A stretch of 64,000 nucleotides of DNA from Paenibacillus baekrokdamisoli (GTDB lineage: Bacteria > Bacillota > Bacilli > Paenibacillales > Paenibacillaceae), in contig NZ_AP019308.1 of the NCBI RefSeq assembly GCF_003945345.1, positions 4,295,501 to 4,359,500 on the forward strand. The letters are read 5' to 3'. The notes beneath the pieces were generated by a model. The model was not told the DNA's origin. It saw nothing but the letters and a program-made list of their open reading frames with translations, and did not search any database. Both the position numbers and the translations under genes were made by a program. Shown in pieces: positions 18,647 through 27,585 of this stretch. The first letter of the stretch is position 1, and each line of letters starts with the position of its first letter.

Positions 18647-18703
18647 AATAAGCAGACGGTAGTCCGAGAATCTTCTACAGATTCTCGAACCCCGCTGCTT
18701 ATT
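18647..18703. terminator. Large hairpin between convergent genes, probable bidirectional terminator
   Basis: Outer stem AATAAGCAG/CTGCTTATT and inner stem CGAGAATC/GATTCTCG. On the minus strand it is followed by TATTTTTGG. It lies between the ends of tgl (plus) and the BtrH_N-like gene (minus). Confidence 0.65.
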
Positions 18704-18807
18704 CTCTGCTCCTAACCAATAATACACAGCACTCCACATGTGTTGTGTGCAAAACTGTCACTTCTCATCTTTTATTTCGAACTATCAATATTAAAACATT
18801 GTCTTAT

Positions 18808-19809
18808 TCAGTTAATCCACTGCTCAGACCAATAAGCTTTCATAAAATTAAGGAGGCGTTCCAACACTTCAATCCCTTGTTCTTCAGTCTCTTTCGCTGC
18901 ACGCAGCAGTTCAACTGCACGGACCGCTGTAACTGGATCATCAGGCTGCCCGCCTTGAGGGAAAGGGAACATGTCCCTCATTTCGATCAAAGCGGCTGCC
19001 GTTTTCTCATAATGCGCTGCCGCTTCGGCTGCCAAACTACGTACGGTTCGTTCAACAACGTTATCTCCGCTCCAACGGATCACAATCTCGCGCAAAAACT
19101 GCTCCGCATATTCACGTGCATCACTGACTACCGCAATATTGTAAGCATTGCCGAAAGGGTCGACAGCACGCCGCTCCAAACAGGCGATCCATGCATCATA
19201 ACCAGCGAGGCCGATCATATATTTGCCTTGAAAAATGTGCTGCCATTCTCTTCCTCTCGTATGATCAACGATCATATCGAGCGCCATGCGAAGAATTTCA
19301 TATTTCGAATGCGGGAGACTTTCATTGATCGTCGTCACCCAGAGCATGTTCCGATTCTCGACGAAGTCCGTATACGAAATGGTTCCCTCCTTGGAAACAT
19401 CCTTAGCATGAAATACTTGTTTCTCATCATCATACCCGTATATAAGCCCAAATTCCGGTATGAAGAGGTCGAATGAAATGGCTGGTATCCCCTTATCGAC
19501 GGACTGCTGAATCAATGCCATCACCTTCTCCACCTTTTCCGGGGTAAAGGGCTTTTGTGTATCAGATAAGTTACTAATAAATCCTAGATTGCATAAATTA
19601 CGTCTAATCAGGTAACCGCCAGGGAACATGGTTGGTCCAGCGACATCAATATGTTCGGGATCGATGTTCATTCGGAAAGCATGCCCCGTTATCCCCATGA
19701 CATCCACCAATGAGTAATACTTTTTGTCCGTGTAGTCGAGCGCACCGTGAATCGCAGCGGCGGCAGTCGTCCACGTCTTGGTCCAGTCCTTGCTTTTCAT
19801 TTCGTTCAT
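18808..19809 (-). CDS. Uncharacterised protein, BtrH_N-like (papain-fold type)
   Basis: 333 residues. The N-terminal half (VDVMGITGHAFRMNIDPEH ... ISFDLFIPEFGLIYGYDDE) resembles the BtrH N-terminal/cysteine-peptidase-like fold seen in butirosin-type acyltransferases, but I see no certain catalytic Cys, so activity is doubtful. The C-terminal half is helical (AAAHYEKTAAALIEMRDMFPFP). It starts at ATG 19809 with GGAGGT at 7 nt, 48 bp after an ECF sigma-factor gene, so the two form an operon. It may act with, or report to, that sigma factor; this is inference. Confidence 0.5.
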   Translation of the reverse strand: MNEMKSKDWTKTWTTAAAAIHGALDYTDKKYYSLVDVMGITGHAFRMNIDPEHIDVAGPTMFPGGYLIRRNLCNLGFISNLSDTQKPFTPEKVEKVMALIQQSVDKGIPAISFDLFIPEFGLIYGYDDEKQVFHAKDVSKEGTISYTDFVENRNMLWVTTINESLPHSKYEILRMALDMIVDHTRGREWQHIFQGKYMIGLAGYDAWIACLERRAVDPFGNAYNIAVVSDAREYAEQFLREIVIRWSGDNVVERTVRSLAAEAAAHYEKTAAALIEMRDMFPFPQGGQPDDPVTAVRAVELLRAAKETEEQGIEVLERLLNFMKAYWSEQWIN

Positions 19810-19857
19810 AGCTGACCTCCATATTAGAAATGGGTTCGAGGGAAGGCTGGTTACCCA

Positions 19858-20706
19858 CTACATTTGCGGAGCACGTAAAATATTAACTCGTTTCAAGCCA
19901 AGCTCCGCACGGTGCTGCACATATATGAAGATCGTAACGCGAATTCGTTCCTTTTGCACTTTTGCTCGAGATCGGGACAGGAGGTTATATACGTTCGCTG
20001 TCGTCGTTTCAAACAATTCGGCAATTTCTGACGGGGACAACTCTCTGAAGAAATGCGCTTCGAAAATTTGCCTCTCCCATCTACTCAAACAGTGCAGCAA
20101 CGAGTGAAGATTTTCCATCAATTCACGGCGAAGAAGATTTCTCACAGGATCATTGCTTTGTTTAGCCTCTTCATCAGCAGAACAGGATAATCTGAACAGG
20201 ATGCGGTCGATATCTCCCCAGTCCATGGATTGACTGTCTTCTCTGAAACGATTCACTGTCGCAGCACTTGTGGAACCGAAACCAGTAAATGGCTGTTCTT
20301 TGCCGTATTGCCCGCCCCGACGAAGCTTCGTATACGCTTGATTGCGAATGATCCGCTGCAGCCACGGAAGAAACCGACTCGTGTCCACTAAGGTGCCGAG
20401 ATGTAGAAATGCTCGAATGAGTGCGTCCTGAACAATATCTTCCGCCAAATGTGCATCGCGCGCAATCTTGTTTGCCCAGCCATAAGCTTGTGCGCGATGC
20501 GTACGGACAAGCTCGCTGAATGCTTCTTGGTCCCCGCTGCGAGCTCGTTCGACGAGCTCTCGATCGGCCTTATTTGGATCGGCCGCCTTAAGACGGGTCA
20601 TCCGTTCGATTTGATTACCGCCATGTATAATGGGCGAACTCTTGGACTCAATAGGCTGCTCCGAACCAACACAATCAACTTTGTTTGATCCAAGTTCTCT
20701 GCCCAA
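19858..20706 (-). CDS. ECF-type RNA polymerase sigma factor
   Basis: 282 residues. Region 2 is clear (LVERARSGDQEAFSELVRTH ... HLAEDIVQDALIRAFLHL ... FLPWLQRIIRNQAYTKLRR), and region 4 is a helix-turn-helix (LSRWERQIFEAHFFRELSPS ... TTTANVYNLLSRSRAKVQKE). A linker of ~80 residues separates them. It probably starts at TTG 20706, with AGGAGGGG six bases upstream. No anti-sigma gene is adjacent; the only partner is the BtrH_N-like protein downstream, so control may be unconventional. Confidence 0.88.
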   Translation of the reverse strand: MGRELGSNKVDCVGSEQPIESKSSPIIHGGNQIERMTRLKAADPNKADRELVERARSGDQEAFSELVRTHRAQAYGWANKIARDAHLAEDIVQDALIRAFLHLGTLVDTSRFLPWLQRIIRNQAYTKLRRGGQYGKEQPFTGFGSTSAATVNRFREDSQSMDWGDIDRILFRLSCSADEEAKQSNDPVRNLLRRELMENLHSLLHCLSRWERQIFEAHFFRELSPSEIAELFETTTANVYNLLSRSRAKVQKERIRVTIFIYVQHRAELGLKRVNILRAPQM

Positions 20707-20800
20707 TCGTTCCCCTCCTTACCCTCTAATGATCGGATGCCATTCAAAGCGGAAATCTATCATCGATATTTCATTTATCCAAAGATCATTCTCTCAACAG

Positions 20801-23707
20801 CTAATGTATCTCTTCTAACAGCATTAAAGCTTGAGTAAGAAACTTCCCTGTAAGCGAACCTTCCGTTCTGGATACCTGCTCAGGTGTGCCGGATGCCACG
20901 ATCATGCCACCATTTCGTCCACCATCAGGACCCATATCGATAACATAGTCAGCGACCTTGATCAAATCCAGATGGTGCTCGATTACAAGGACCGAATGTC
21001 CAGCATCTACAAGCTGCTGCAGGCAATCAATAAGCTTCTGTATATCACTGAGGTGCAAGCCAGTGGTCGGTTCGTCCAGCACGTACAGGTTGTGGCTGCC
21101 TCTCTTCATCTTGCTAAGCTCATAAGCAAGCTTGATCCGCTGCGCTTCCCCGCCAGACAATGTCGTTGAGGACTGACCGAGCCTTAGGTAACCTAGCCCA
21201 AGTTGATTGAGTACGTTCAGCTTATGCTGAATATACGCCTGCCCTTCAAAATACTCCACTGCTTCTTCTATGCTCATGTCAAGCACATCCGCGATGCTCT
21301 TGCCATTCAGCTTAACATCCAGCACTTCTTCATTAAATCTTGCCCCTTTGCAAGTAGGGCATAAGGTTTCTACATCCGGCATAAACTGCAGCTGCGTGAC
21401 GATAATACCTTCACCCGAGCAATTCTCGCAGCGTCCGCCATTTTTCTGATTGAAGCTGAAATCATTCTTGCTCAGATTAATGCCTGCTGCCTGAGCTTCT
21501 CCCGCAAACAACTCACGAACACGATCAAAAAAACCGACATATGTCGCTGGGTTGGAACGAGAGCTTCTCCCGATAGGTGACTGATCAATCGTAATAATGC
21601 CCGTTAGTGACTCATGGCCTGTGAGTGAGTCATGCTCACCGGGTACAATCCTTGCATCATGAAAAATGGAATATAGCTGCTTGCACATCACCTCATTGAT
21701 GAGAGTGCTCTTGCCTGATCCAGACACGCCGGTTATGCAGACCAAGGCACCAAGAGGAATGTCGACATTAACACTGCGTAGATTATTCGCTCTTGCCCCG
21801 CGGATCGATATAGCAAGTCCAGTCAGAGGACGGCGCCTGGAGGGAATCTCAATCGTGCGAGCCCCAGATATGAATGCTCCCGTTACCGATTCTGGAGCAG
21901 CTGCAAGCTGCTCTGCTGTGCCTTCCGCAATAATGTGTCCGCCATTTCGTCCTGGCCCCGGACCAATTTCGATAATATGATCCGCGCTGCGAATCGTGTC
22001 CATATCATGTTCAACGACGATAATCGTATTACCTAAATCTCGTAGTTTTTTTAGTGTATTCATAATACGAGAGCTATCTCTCGCATGAAGGCCGATGCTT
22101 GGCTCATCCAGCACATACAGCATCCCCATAAGACCCGAGCTGATCTGCGTAGACAATCGGATTCGCTGCGCTTCCCCACCTGATATGGTATCTGAACGCC
22201 GCCCTAAACTGAGATAATCAAGCCCGATGTCCAGAAGCAGGAGCAGACGTGACATGATTTCCTTCGTAATTTGTGTACCTATGTGCACTTTCGACTCAAC
22301 AAATTCCAGATTGCTCAAAAAATGCTGCAGCTCGCTAAGTGACATAACGCTCATCTCGTGTATATCCGCACCGCCAACTCGAACGCAAAATCGCTGAGGC
22401 TTCATTTTTTTGCCTTCGCAATCCGGACATGTATGCTCAATCATCACTCTTTTATAAAACTCACTTTCACCTGGGCTTCCTTGCCTTTTCAAATAAAGCT
22501 TGTACCACCAATTGATGATGTGTACGAAGCCGCCAAAGTTCATCATTTTCCCTTCATGCCTGAATTGCGATTTGCTTGCTCCTGCGTCAGGGATAAAAGG
22601 AAATTTCTCATTTTTTGTACCATAATACAGCATTTGAAGTACGGAATCGGGCATATCCTTCAATGGAGTATCCAGATCGAAACCATAGTGCTTCGCCATA
22701 CTTTTCACAAGCGACCATATCCAAGTGCCTTTACTGGAGGTGCTAAGCAGCTTGGGCTCAATAGCGCCTTTGTTTATGCTTTTATTGCTATCTTTTACAA
22801 GGAAACGAGCTTCAGCTCGCATGAATGTTCCGATGCCTCCACATGTTCTGCACGCGCTGCCTGAATCATTGAATGAGAAGTATTGGGGCTGAGGTTCCCC
22901 CATTGTAAGATGATGCTCCGGACAAGCAAAGTTTTCATAAAACTGCTTTGAATCGTAAATGGCATCGCGGGGAAACGAAACAAGTTCAAAACGTATGAAG
23001 CCTTCCCCGACTAGATTTAAGCTGTTTTCAATCGTTTTTGTAAGCACCTTGTAGATGTCTGGCTTGACGATCACCTTGTCCACCACAATCTCCATGCGAT
23101 ACTCCGCTTCCTCTTCAAGCTCGACGAGATCACTAAGATTGGTCCGAATACCATCAATCAAGATGGTCCTGAAGCCTTTCGAGCGGATTTCATCAAAGGT
23201 CGTTTCATAGGTTTCCCCGTAGATTTTGTAAATAGGAGCAAGCACCTCAAGCTCAGTTCCCTCTGGAAGCTGCTGTATGTGTTCGATCATTTGCGAAGGC
23301 GTTCGAATAGGAACCAGGTGATCACAAAATGGACAGCTTGCTTCGCCTACCGATGCAAACAGTAATCGCATGAAATCATAAGTATCCGTCATCGTTCCGA
23401 CTGTCGAGCGCGGATTAATAATGCCCTTCTTTTGCTCAATCGCAATGACCGGAGAAAGCCCGAAGACGAAGTCTACCTCTGGCTTCTTCACTTGATTCAT
23501 CCGGCTCTTTGCATAGGTCGATAAGGAATCGAGAAACCGCCGCTGCCCTTCACCATAAATGACATCAAATGCAAGTGAAGATTTCCCTGATCCGCTTACA
23601 CCGGTAATTACTGTCAGCTTGTCACGCGGGATATTTACATCAATATTTTGCAAATTGTTTTGCCTTGCTCCACGAACCTCAATATGCTTTTTCATCCGTT
23701 CATCCAC
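20801..23707 (-). CDS. UvrA-like excinuclease ABC subunit A paralogue
   Basis: 968-residue tandem ABC ATPase of the UvrA family, without transmembrane segments. Both nucleotide sites are present: Walker A GVSGSGKSSLAFD and GVSGSGKSTLINEV, two LSGGEAQRI-type signatures, and Walker B regions YVLDEPSIGLHARD and YVLDEPTTGLHLSD. Zinc modules are seen at ACPEHHLTMGEPQPQYFSFN (first pair CPEH rather than CPxC) and GGRCENCSGEG/CPTCKGARF. Sequence differs enough from housekeeping UvrA to suggest a paralogue (UvrA2/drug-resistance-like). Start is GTG 23707 or ATG 23695. It overlaps the upstream nucleotidyltransferase gene, so they are coupled. Confidence 0.85.
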   Translation of the reverse strand: MDERMKKHIEVRGARQNNLQNIDVNIPRDKLTVITGVSGSGKSSLAFDVIYGEGQRRFLDSLSTYAKSRMNQVKKPEVDFVFGLSPVIAIEQKKGIINPRSTVGTMTDTYDFMRLLFASVGEASCPFCDHLVPIRTPSQMIEHIQQLPEGTELEVLAPIYKIYGETYETTFDEIRSKGFRTILIDGIRTNLSDLVELEEEAEYRMEIVVDKVIVKPDIYKVLTKTIENSLNLVGEGFIRFELVSFPRDAIYDSKQFYENFACPEHHLTMGEPQPQYFSFNDSGSACRTCGGIGTFMRAEARFLVKDSNKSINKGAIEPKLLSTSSKGTWIWSLVKSMAKHYGFDLDTPLKDMPDSVLQMLYYGTKNEKFPFIPDAGASKSQFRHEGKMMNFGGFVHIINWWYKLYLKRQGSPGESEFYKRVMIEHTCPDCEGKKMKPQRFCVRVGGADIHEMSVMSLSELQHFLSNLEFVESKVHIGTQITKEIMSRLLLLLDIGLDYLSLGRRSDTISGGEAQRIRLSTQISSGLMGMLYVLDEPSIGLHARDSSRIMNTLKKLRDLGNTIIVVEHDMDTIRSADHIIEIGPGPGRNGGHIIAEGTAEQLAAAPESVTGAFISGARTIEIPSRRRPLTGLAISIRGARANNLRSVNVDIPLGALVCITGVSGSGKSTLINEVMCKQLYSIFHDARIVPGEHDSLTGHESLTGIITIDQSPIGRSSRSNPATYVGFFDRVRELFAGEAQAAGINLSKNDFSFNQKNGGRCENCSGEGIIVTQLQFMPDVETLCPTCKGARFNEEVLDVKLNGKSIADVLDMSIEEAVEYFEGQAYIQHKLNVLNQLGLGYLRLGQSSTTLSGGEAQRIKLAYELSKMKRGSHNLYVLDEPTTGLHLSDIQKLIDCLQQLVDAGHSVLVIEHHLDLIKVADYVIDMGPDGGRNGGMIVASGTPEQVSRTEGSLTGKFLTQALMLLEEIH

Positions 23708-24657
23708 ACCACCATCTCTTCATTCTCGTAAGCATACGCAGGTTCTAGCAGTGGGACCCTGCTTTTAGGTGTTGCTTTTGTTTCCGCTTCCAATTTGATA
23801 ATCAAGCCTCGCTCAGCAAGCCAGTCGCAGGCTACTGCCATCGAACCCGTATCTATAGGGATTAACACGCCAAATTTCCTCACAAGATCGGTCACCGTGC
23901 GAGTGTCTGCTTCTTCTTTTAGGTAACTGAGAATAGCTTGGAATAGAGATTCAGCCCTTTGATTCAAGAAATGGTTGATGAGCTTCAAGGCTGCCTCAAC
24001 CTTCTTTTTATGTACTTCACCAGCTACTAGTTCTATATATATGGCATGAAACAAATCGGGGTTGTAATGGAGTGCCTGCTGAACAACCTCACGCATAGGA
24101 ATATCTCCCTGCATAACCACTTCTATTTGTGCAAGCACGTCAACCATTTTTATAATCCAAGCGGCACTATAAATAGCATCGTCTTTGATATAAAGCCATT
24201 TCTCTGCCTTTGCGAGTAAGGACAACGAGTAGCTGCCCAAAATAACAAGCTGCAGCTCGCGATCTCTCTCACCCACATGGCGAATTTGCTCAAGATATTC
24301 TGCGATCGAAGCATCCTTAGTGAAAAGCAACGTACTTCGAGTCAGAATGGAGTGATCGAATGAGCTTTGCATGGAACGCTCCAACCACCGCTTGAATTCG
24401 TTGCGTGTCTGAATGCTCGTATTGATAGGAATATCATTTTCTACAAAGCACGTATAACCGGTACTCAGCTTCTGATCGTGTACAATCAGCTTTAGATCGA
24501 TATCTGATTTTTCCCAGACCTGATCATAAGACATACTCCCCAGCAGAATGGCAGCAATGACCTGATCATCGTTTTTAATTTTCTCTACAAACGTTTCTAA
24601 CGCCTCGCGATAGAGAGCCGTTATATTCTTCGATTGTTTCGTATCCAACTGTTTCAC
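23692..24657 (-). CDS. Nucleotidyltransferase-fold protein with C-terminal winged-helix-like region
   Basis: The DNA polymerase beta-type nucleotidyltransferase signature is present: AAILLGSMSYDQVWEKSDID with the downstream DIDLKLIV (GS-x-DxD). The middle is helical and the last ~80 residues look like a winged helix (TVTDLVRKFGVLIPIDTG). The frame opens at GTG 24657, but that codon abuts the AAGGAG site; TTG 24648 is better spaced. The 3' end overlaps the UvrA-like gene by 4-16 bp. Such enzymes modify antibiotics, tRNA or proteins; which applies here is unknown. Confidence 0.75.
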   Translation of the reverse strand: MKQLDTKQSKNITALYREALETFVEKIKNDDQVIAAILLGSMSYDQVWEKSDIDLKLIVHDQKLSTGYTCFVENDIPINTSIQTRNEFKRWLERSMQSSFDHSILTRSTLLFTKDASIAEYLEQIRHVGERDRELQLVILGSYSLSLLAKAEKWLYIKDDAIYSAAWIIKMVDVLAQIEVVMQGDIPMREVVQQALHYNPDLFHAIYIELVAGEVHKKKVEAALKLINHFLNQRAESLFQAILSYLKEEADTRTVTDLVRKFGVLIPIDTGSMAVACDWLAERGLIIKLEAETKATPKSRVPLLEPAYAYENEEMVVWMNG

Positions 24658-24869
24658 TCCTTCGTTAGCATCATCGGTGGTACCCTCTTAATAACAGATG
24701 CCATTCACTGAGATAATCTATCATTATTGTTAACGATTTATTTTTAATAGTCAAATATTACCATGAAATTTAAAACCGACTTAGCTCTTCGAATATCATT
24801 GCTACATTCAAGCCCAACTGCCAAGCTGATGAACCGCTCCTTATAGATTTCATAAACGGGATCGGCAAA

Positions 24870-25286
24870 TTACAAATTCCCTTCAATCGCAATTTCATCC
24901 ACATGCTCTAGCGTTGTTATCACCCACCGACTTACATAATCTATAAATTCAGCGCTAGATGGGTTATTGAATGCAAGTTGCGTCCAATGCTTCAGGATCA
25001 TTTTCCATTCCGGCTTACTAATAAAATTCATGCCAGTGTGATCAAAGCCAATACCCAAATTTTCACGCCAACGTCCCTGCTCATCTTCTGCATAAGGAAA
25101 TAAATGATAGCCAATTTTTCCATCAGCACGATGATGAAATTGCCGTACATCGATGAATTTTCCTCTTTGATCGATATGAAGAGTTAAGGTGGGATGCCCC
25201 ATATGTTCTTTCATTTGTAAGACGATTTTCTCGAATTGCTTCCGCCTTCCATCATCTTCCAAATGATTAAAAAAGCTGCATTTCAA
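24870..25286 (-). CDS. Hypothetical protein, possibly 5'-truncated
   Basis: 138 residues from a TTG start (25286) without a good ribosome site. Aromatic and His-rich stretch (VRQFHHRADGKIGYHLFPYA) and a helical C-terminus; no family recognised. Just upstream, another frame on the same strand reads on for about 50 codons (ending FLVETGFSITAVQEETVFLE and then a stop), so the gene may be the 3' part of a frameshifted longer gene. Confidence 0.5.
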   Translation of the reverse strand: MKCSFFNHLEDDGRRKQFEKIVLQMKEHMGHPTLTLHIDQRGKFIDVRQFHHRADGKIGYHLFPYAEDEQGRWRENLGIGFDHTGMNFISKPEWKMILKHWTQLAFNNPSSAEFIDYVSRWVITTLEHVDEIAIEGNL

Positions 25287-25425
25287 TAGGAAATGCCCAC
25301 TCCAAAAAAACTGTTTCCTCTTGTACAGCTGTTATAGAAAAGCCCGTTTCAACTAGAAAGAAGTGAGCTGTGCGTGGTAGAGGGATGACCTTGCATTTAT
25401 ACAGAGGGAACAGGAACAGTGGGAC

Positions 25426-26016
25426 TTAAAATTCATCAAGCATTTTCGTGGTTTCTTCTGGTGACCGAAGTTGGACATAATTTCCTTTTTCATTTATCGT
25501 AAAATGTCCTTTGAAAGCATCTGGCATTGCATTGTATTGTTTTTCTTCTTGTGCATATGCCTGAATAAAACAAGCGTATCCAAATCTATTTACTAAATAC
25601 GGTAACCCAAAAGCAGAACGAATCAACTCATATTCTTGATAGTTATATGGTGTATTTTCAGGACGCTTCATCAGAATTTCTATAAACTTAGACATCAGTT
25701 TCTCTACTTCTTTTTCAGTGGCATAATTCGCGTATCCTCGGATTGCAGTCAATCTCATATCTAGATAGCGTTCTTTTTTAAAGGCTTTGAAGAAAAAATC
25801 CTTCAAATCAATATCCTCACAAAACACAAGTGACATCATTATTGTGTTACGAATGTACAATTTTTTTGCTAAAGAATATAGTTCTGTTAAAAATTCAACA
25901 TCTGCACTTGACAACGCTATGGTCTTGCATTTTTCCAGCAGCTGTTGGAAATCATTTTTATTTTCAAATCCCTTTTTTTGAGACATTTTCTTGAGCTCTT
26001 CAACTACGTCTGGCAT
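25426..26016 (-). CDS. Hypothetical helical protein, possible immunity-type protein
   Basis: 196 residues, almost entirely helical (FLTELYSLAKKLYIRNTIMM, YLDMRLTAIRGYANYATEKE), suggestive of short HEAT-like helices. Start ATG 26016 has GGAGGA at 9 nt. No catalytic motif and no signal peptide. It belongs to a run of four small unrelated genes between 24.9 and 27.5 kb that resemble orphan immunity genes, but this role is only a guess. Confidence 0.7.
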   Translation of the reverse strand: MPDVVEELKKMSQKKGFENKNDFQQLLEKCKTIALSSADVEFLTELYSLAKKLYIRNTIMMSLVFCEDIDLKDFFFKAFKKERYLDMRLTAIRGYANYATEKEVEKLMSKFIEILMKRPENTPYNYQEYELIRSAFGLPYLVNRFGYACFIQAYAQEEKQYNAMPDAFKGHFTINEKGNYVQLRSPEETTKMLDEF

Positions 26017-26130
26017 TTGATGTATTCCTCCATAATAAAATTGTTCTACGTAATCATTTTACAGCATTTCCAAAAAACAAGATTTGGAGCGTGGTAAGCA
26101 ACAATCTGTCAGCAAGCGTTTGTTCGCATA

Positions 26131-26152
26131 AAAAAACCTCCCGATTGGAGGT
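26131..26152 (-). terminator. Rho-independent terminator of the 26170-26739 gene
   Basis: ACCTCC-AATC-GGGAGGT hairpin on the minus strand followed by seven T. The flank TGTTCGCAT + A run + CCTCC is repeated at the next terminator (26841-26861). Confidence 0.75.
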
Positions 26153-26169
26153 GAATGAGTTATTTATTT

Positions 26170-26739
26170 TCATAACGTACTAATCCGTAGCTCATAAAAA
26201 TACTGCACAATTGGATGCTTTAACTTCATCTTCTCGGTCATGTTTAAAATTCGCTTTTTCCCAACTCGTCTGTCCACCAAAGCTAAAATATTCAATAAGA
26301 TATCATTACTCGCTATGCTTTCCTCTATAGAAGTGGATAAAAACTTAGTAGCTTCAACTATAAAATTTGATTTACTTAATGATGACTGTGCTGACAAAAG
26401 CTCCTTTGCATATTCTGATTTTTTCCTACTTCTTGCCATTACTTTTAGACGATCCTCAGGAACTATCCCCTTGGTATCTTTTCTAACCGCTTCAATTTCT
26501 TCATTGCTGATAGGAATTTGGATATCTGAATCATTCTTAATTTCCAGCTCTGTCTGATACCATCTGATTGAGGTAGTTATATCACTCATATTGAGTACGT
26601 TCTTTTTATCTACCGCAATATAACAAAGTCCTGCTTTATCAGGTAAATAACGGTAACTGGTTGCGCGGTATTCGACCCTCCCAAATAACGCAGGACTGAG
26701 AAAACTCTCCAGTTGTTGCTTCAATTTGCTCCAGGACAT
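26170..26739 (-). CDS. SF0329-family-like hypothetical protein
   Basis: 189 residues starting MSWSKLKQQLESFLSPALFG with the RVEYRATSYRYLPDKAGLCY segment I associate with the SF0329 family, proteins of unknown role often found near toxin/immunity loci. Start ATG 26739 follows AGGAGGATTAC. No membrane segment or catalytic motif is seen. It has its own terminator. Confidence 0.65.
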   Translation of the reverse strand: MSWSKLKQQLESFLSPALFGRVEYRATSYRYLPDKAGLCYIAVDKKNVLNMSDITTSIRWYQTELEIKNDSDIQIPISNEEIEAVRKDTKGIVPEDRLKVMARSRKKSEYAKELLSAQSSLSKSNFIVEATKFLSTSIEESIASNDILLNILALVDRRVGKKRILNMTEKMKLKHPIVQYFYELRISTL

Positions 26740-26850
26740 GTAATCCTCCTATGTTCTATATGATAAATACCTATTGAGGCAGCCGTTCTATTATCCATCA
26801 TACAATAACCAACACATCGATCATACTACTCCGAGTATATGTTCGCATGA

Positions 26851-26879
26851 AAAAACCTCCACCGCTGTGGGGAGAGGTC
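26851..26879 (-). terminator. Terminator-like hairpin after the 27000-27464 gene
   Basis: ACCTCTCCCCAC/GTGGAGGT stem on the minus strand followed by six T, ~120 bp past the stop. Its T-run flank repeats that of the previous terminator. Confidence 0.6.
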
Positions 26880-26999
26880 AACATAATGCTTGCTATCAAT
26901 TAGAACGAATTCTAAAGTCATCTCTTCCTTAAATATTATGATTAGGGATACGAACATTTCCATAAATAAACTTGAGGCAAGTACAATACTTCAGAAAAA

Positions 27000-27464
27000 T
27001 CAGGGATTATTCACAAGATACTGCTTTAATCTATGAAATTCCCTATAAATCTGCAATAGTTCACTTTCTTTCCATTGAATGAGTTGTTCCAGCTCTTCCA
27101 TTCTATCTCGAATAGCACTCAAATCCTCACGCTCTGCCTGAATTTCCCTGCATCCAAAATTTTCATAGGCCCAAACTTCCGCAGATGCCCGGCCATCACT
27201 TCGATAAATAGCAGAGAATGCCTCAAAAATGGCATTAATGATTTGCCGACGTTCGTAATTCAAAACTCCTAATCCATTCTTAGCGTGAGCAATTGCCTGC
27301 ATAAGCTGGAACTCATTTAGTTTACCTCGTGTATTCTCTCCTCTTTCAATTTCACTAGATAATTCCGGATAGACCGATTGAAACAGCTCCGTTTCGGTTA
27401 TCATTTCTTCTATCGTTATTGTGGATATATTATCCATTTCATCACATCCCGAAGTGTAGTTCAT
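27000..27464 (-). CDS. Hypothetical coiled-coil protein
   Basis: 154 residues (145 if ATG 27437 is used; the AAGGA site touches the first ATG, so the later start is possible). The last third is a charged coiled coil (REDLSAIRDRMEELEQLIQW). No family recognised. A single transcription unit with its own downstream hairpin. Confidence 0.65.
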   Translation of the reverse strand: MNYTSGCDEMDNISTITIEEMITETELFQSVYPELSSEIERGENTRGKLNEFQLMQAIAHAKNGLGVLNYERRQIINAIFEAFSAIYRSDGRASAEVWAYENFGCREIQAEREDLSAIRDRMEELEQLIQWKESELLQIYREFHRLKQYLVNNP

Positions 27465-27517
27465 TCCTTACAGCTATCTTATAAATTTCGCAGCTATCTT
27501 CTTTTTCGGTCCTATAT

Positions 27518-27563
27518 AAAAAAAAAAAGCGGAAATAGCGCAGCTTACGCTCTATTGTTCCGC
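27518..27563 (-). terminator. Rho-independent terminator of the thrE-type operon
   Basis: GCGGAACAATAGAGCG/CGCTATTTCCGC hairpin on the minus strand directly followed by eleven T, 22 bp past the stop of the small exporter subunit. Confidence 0.9.
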
Positions 27564-27585
27564 ATTAATTATATTTGACCTTAGA

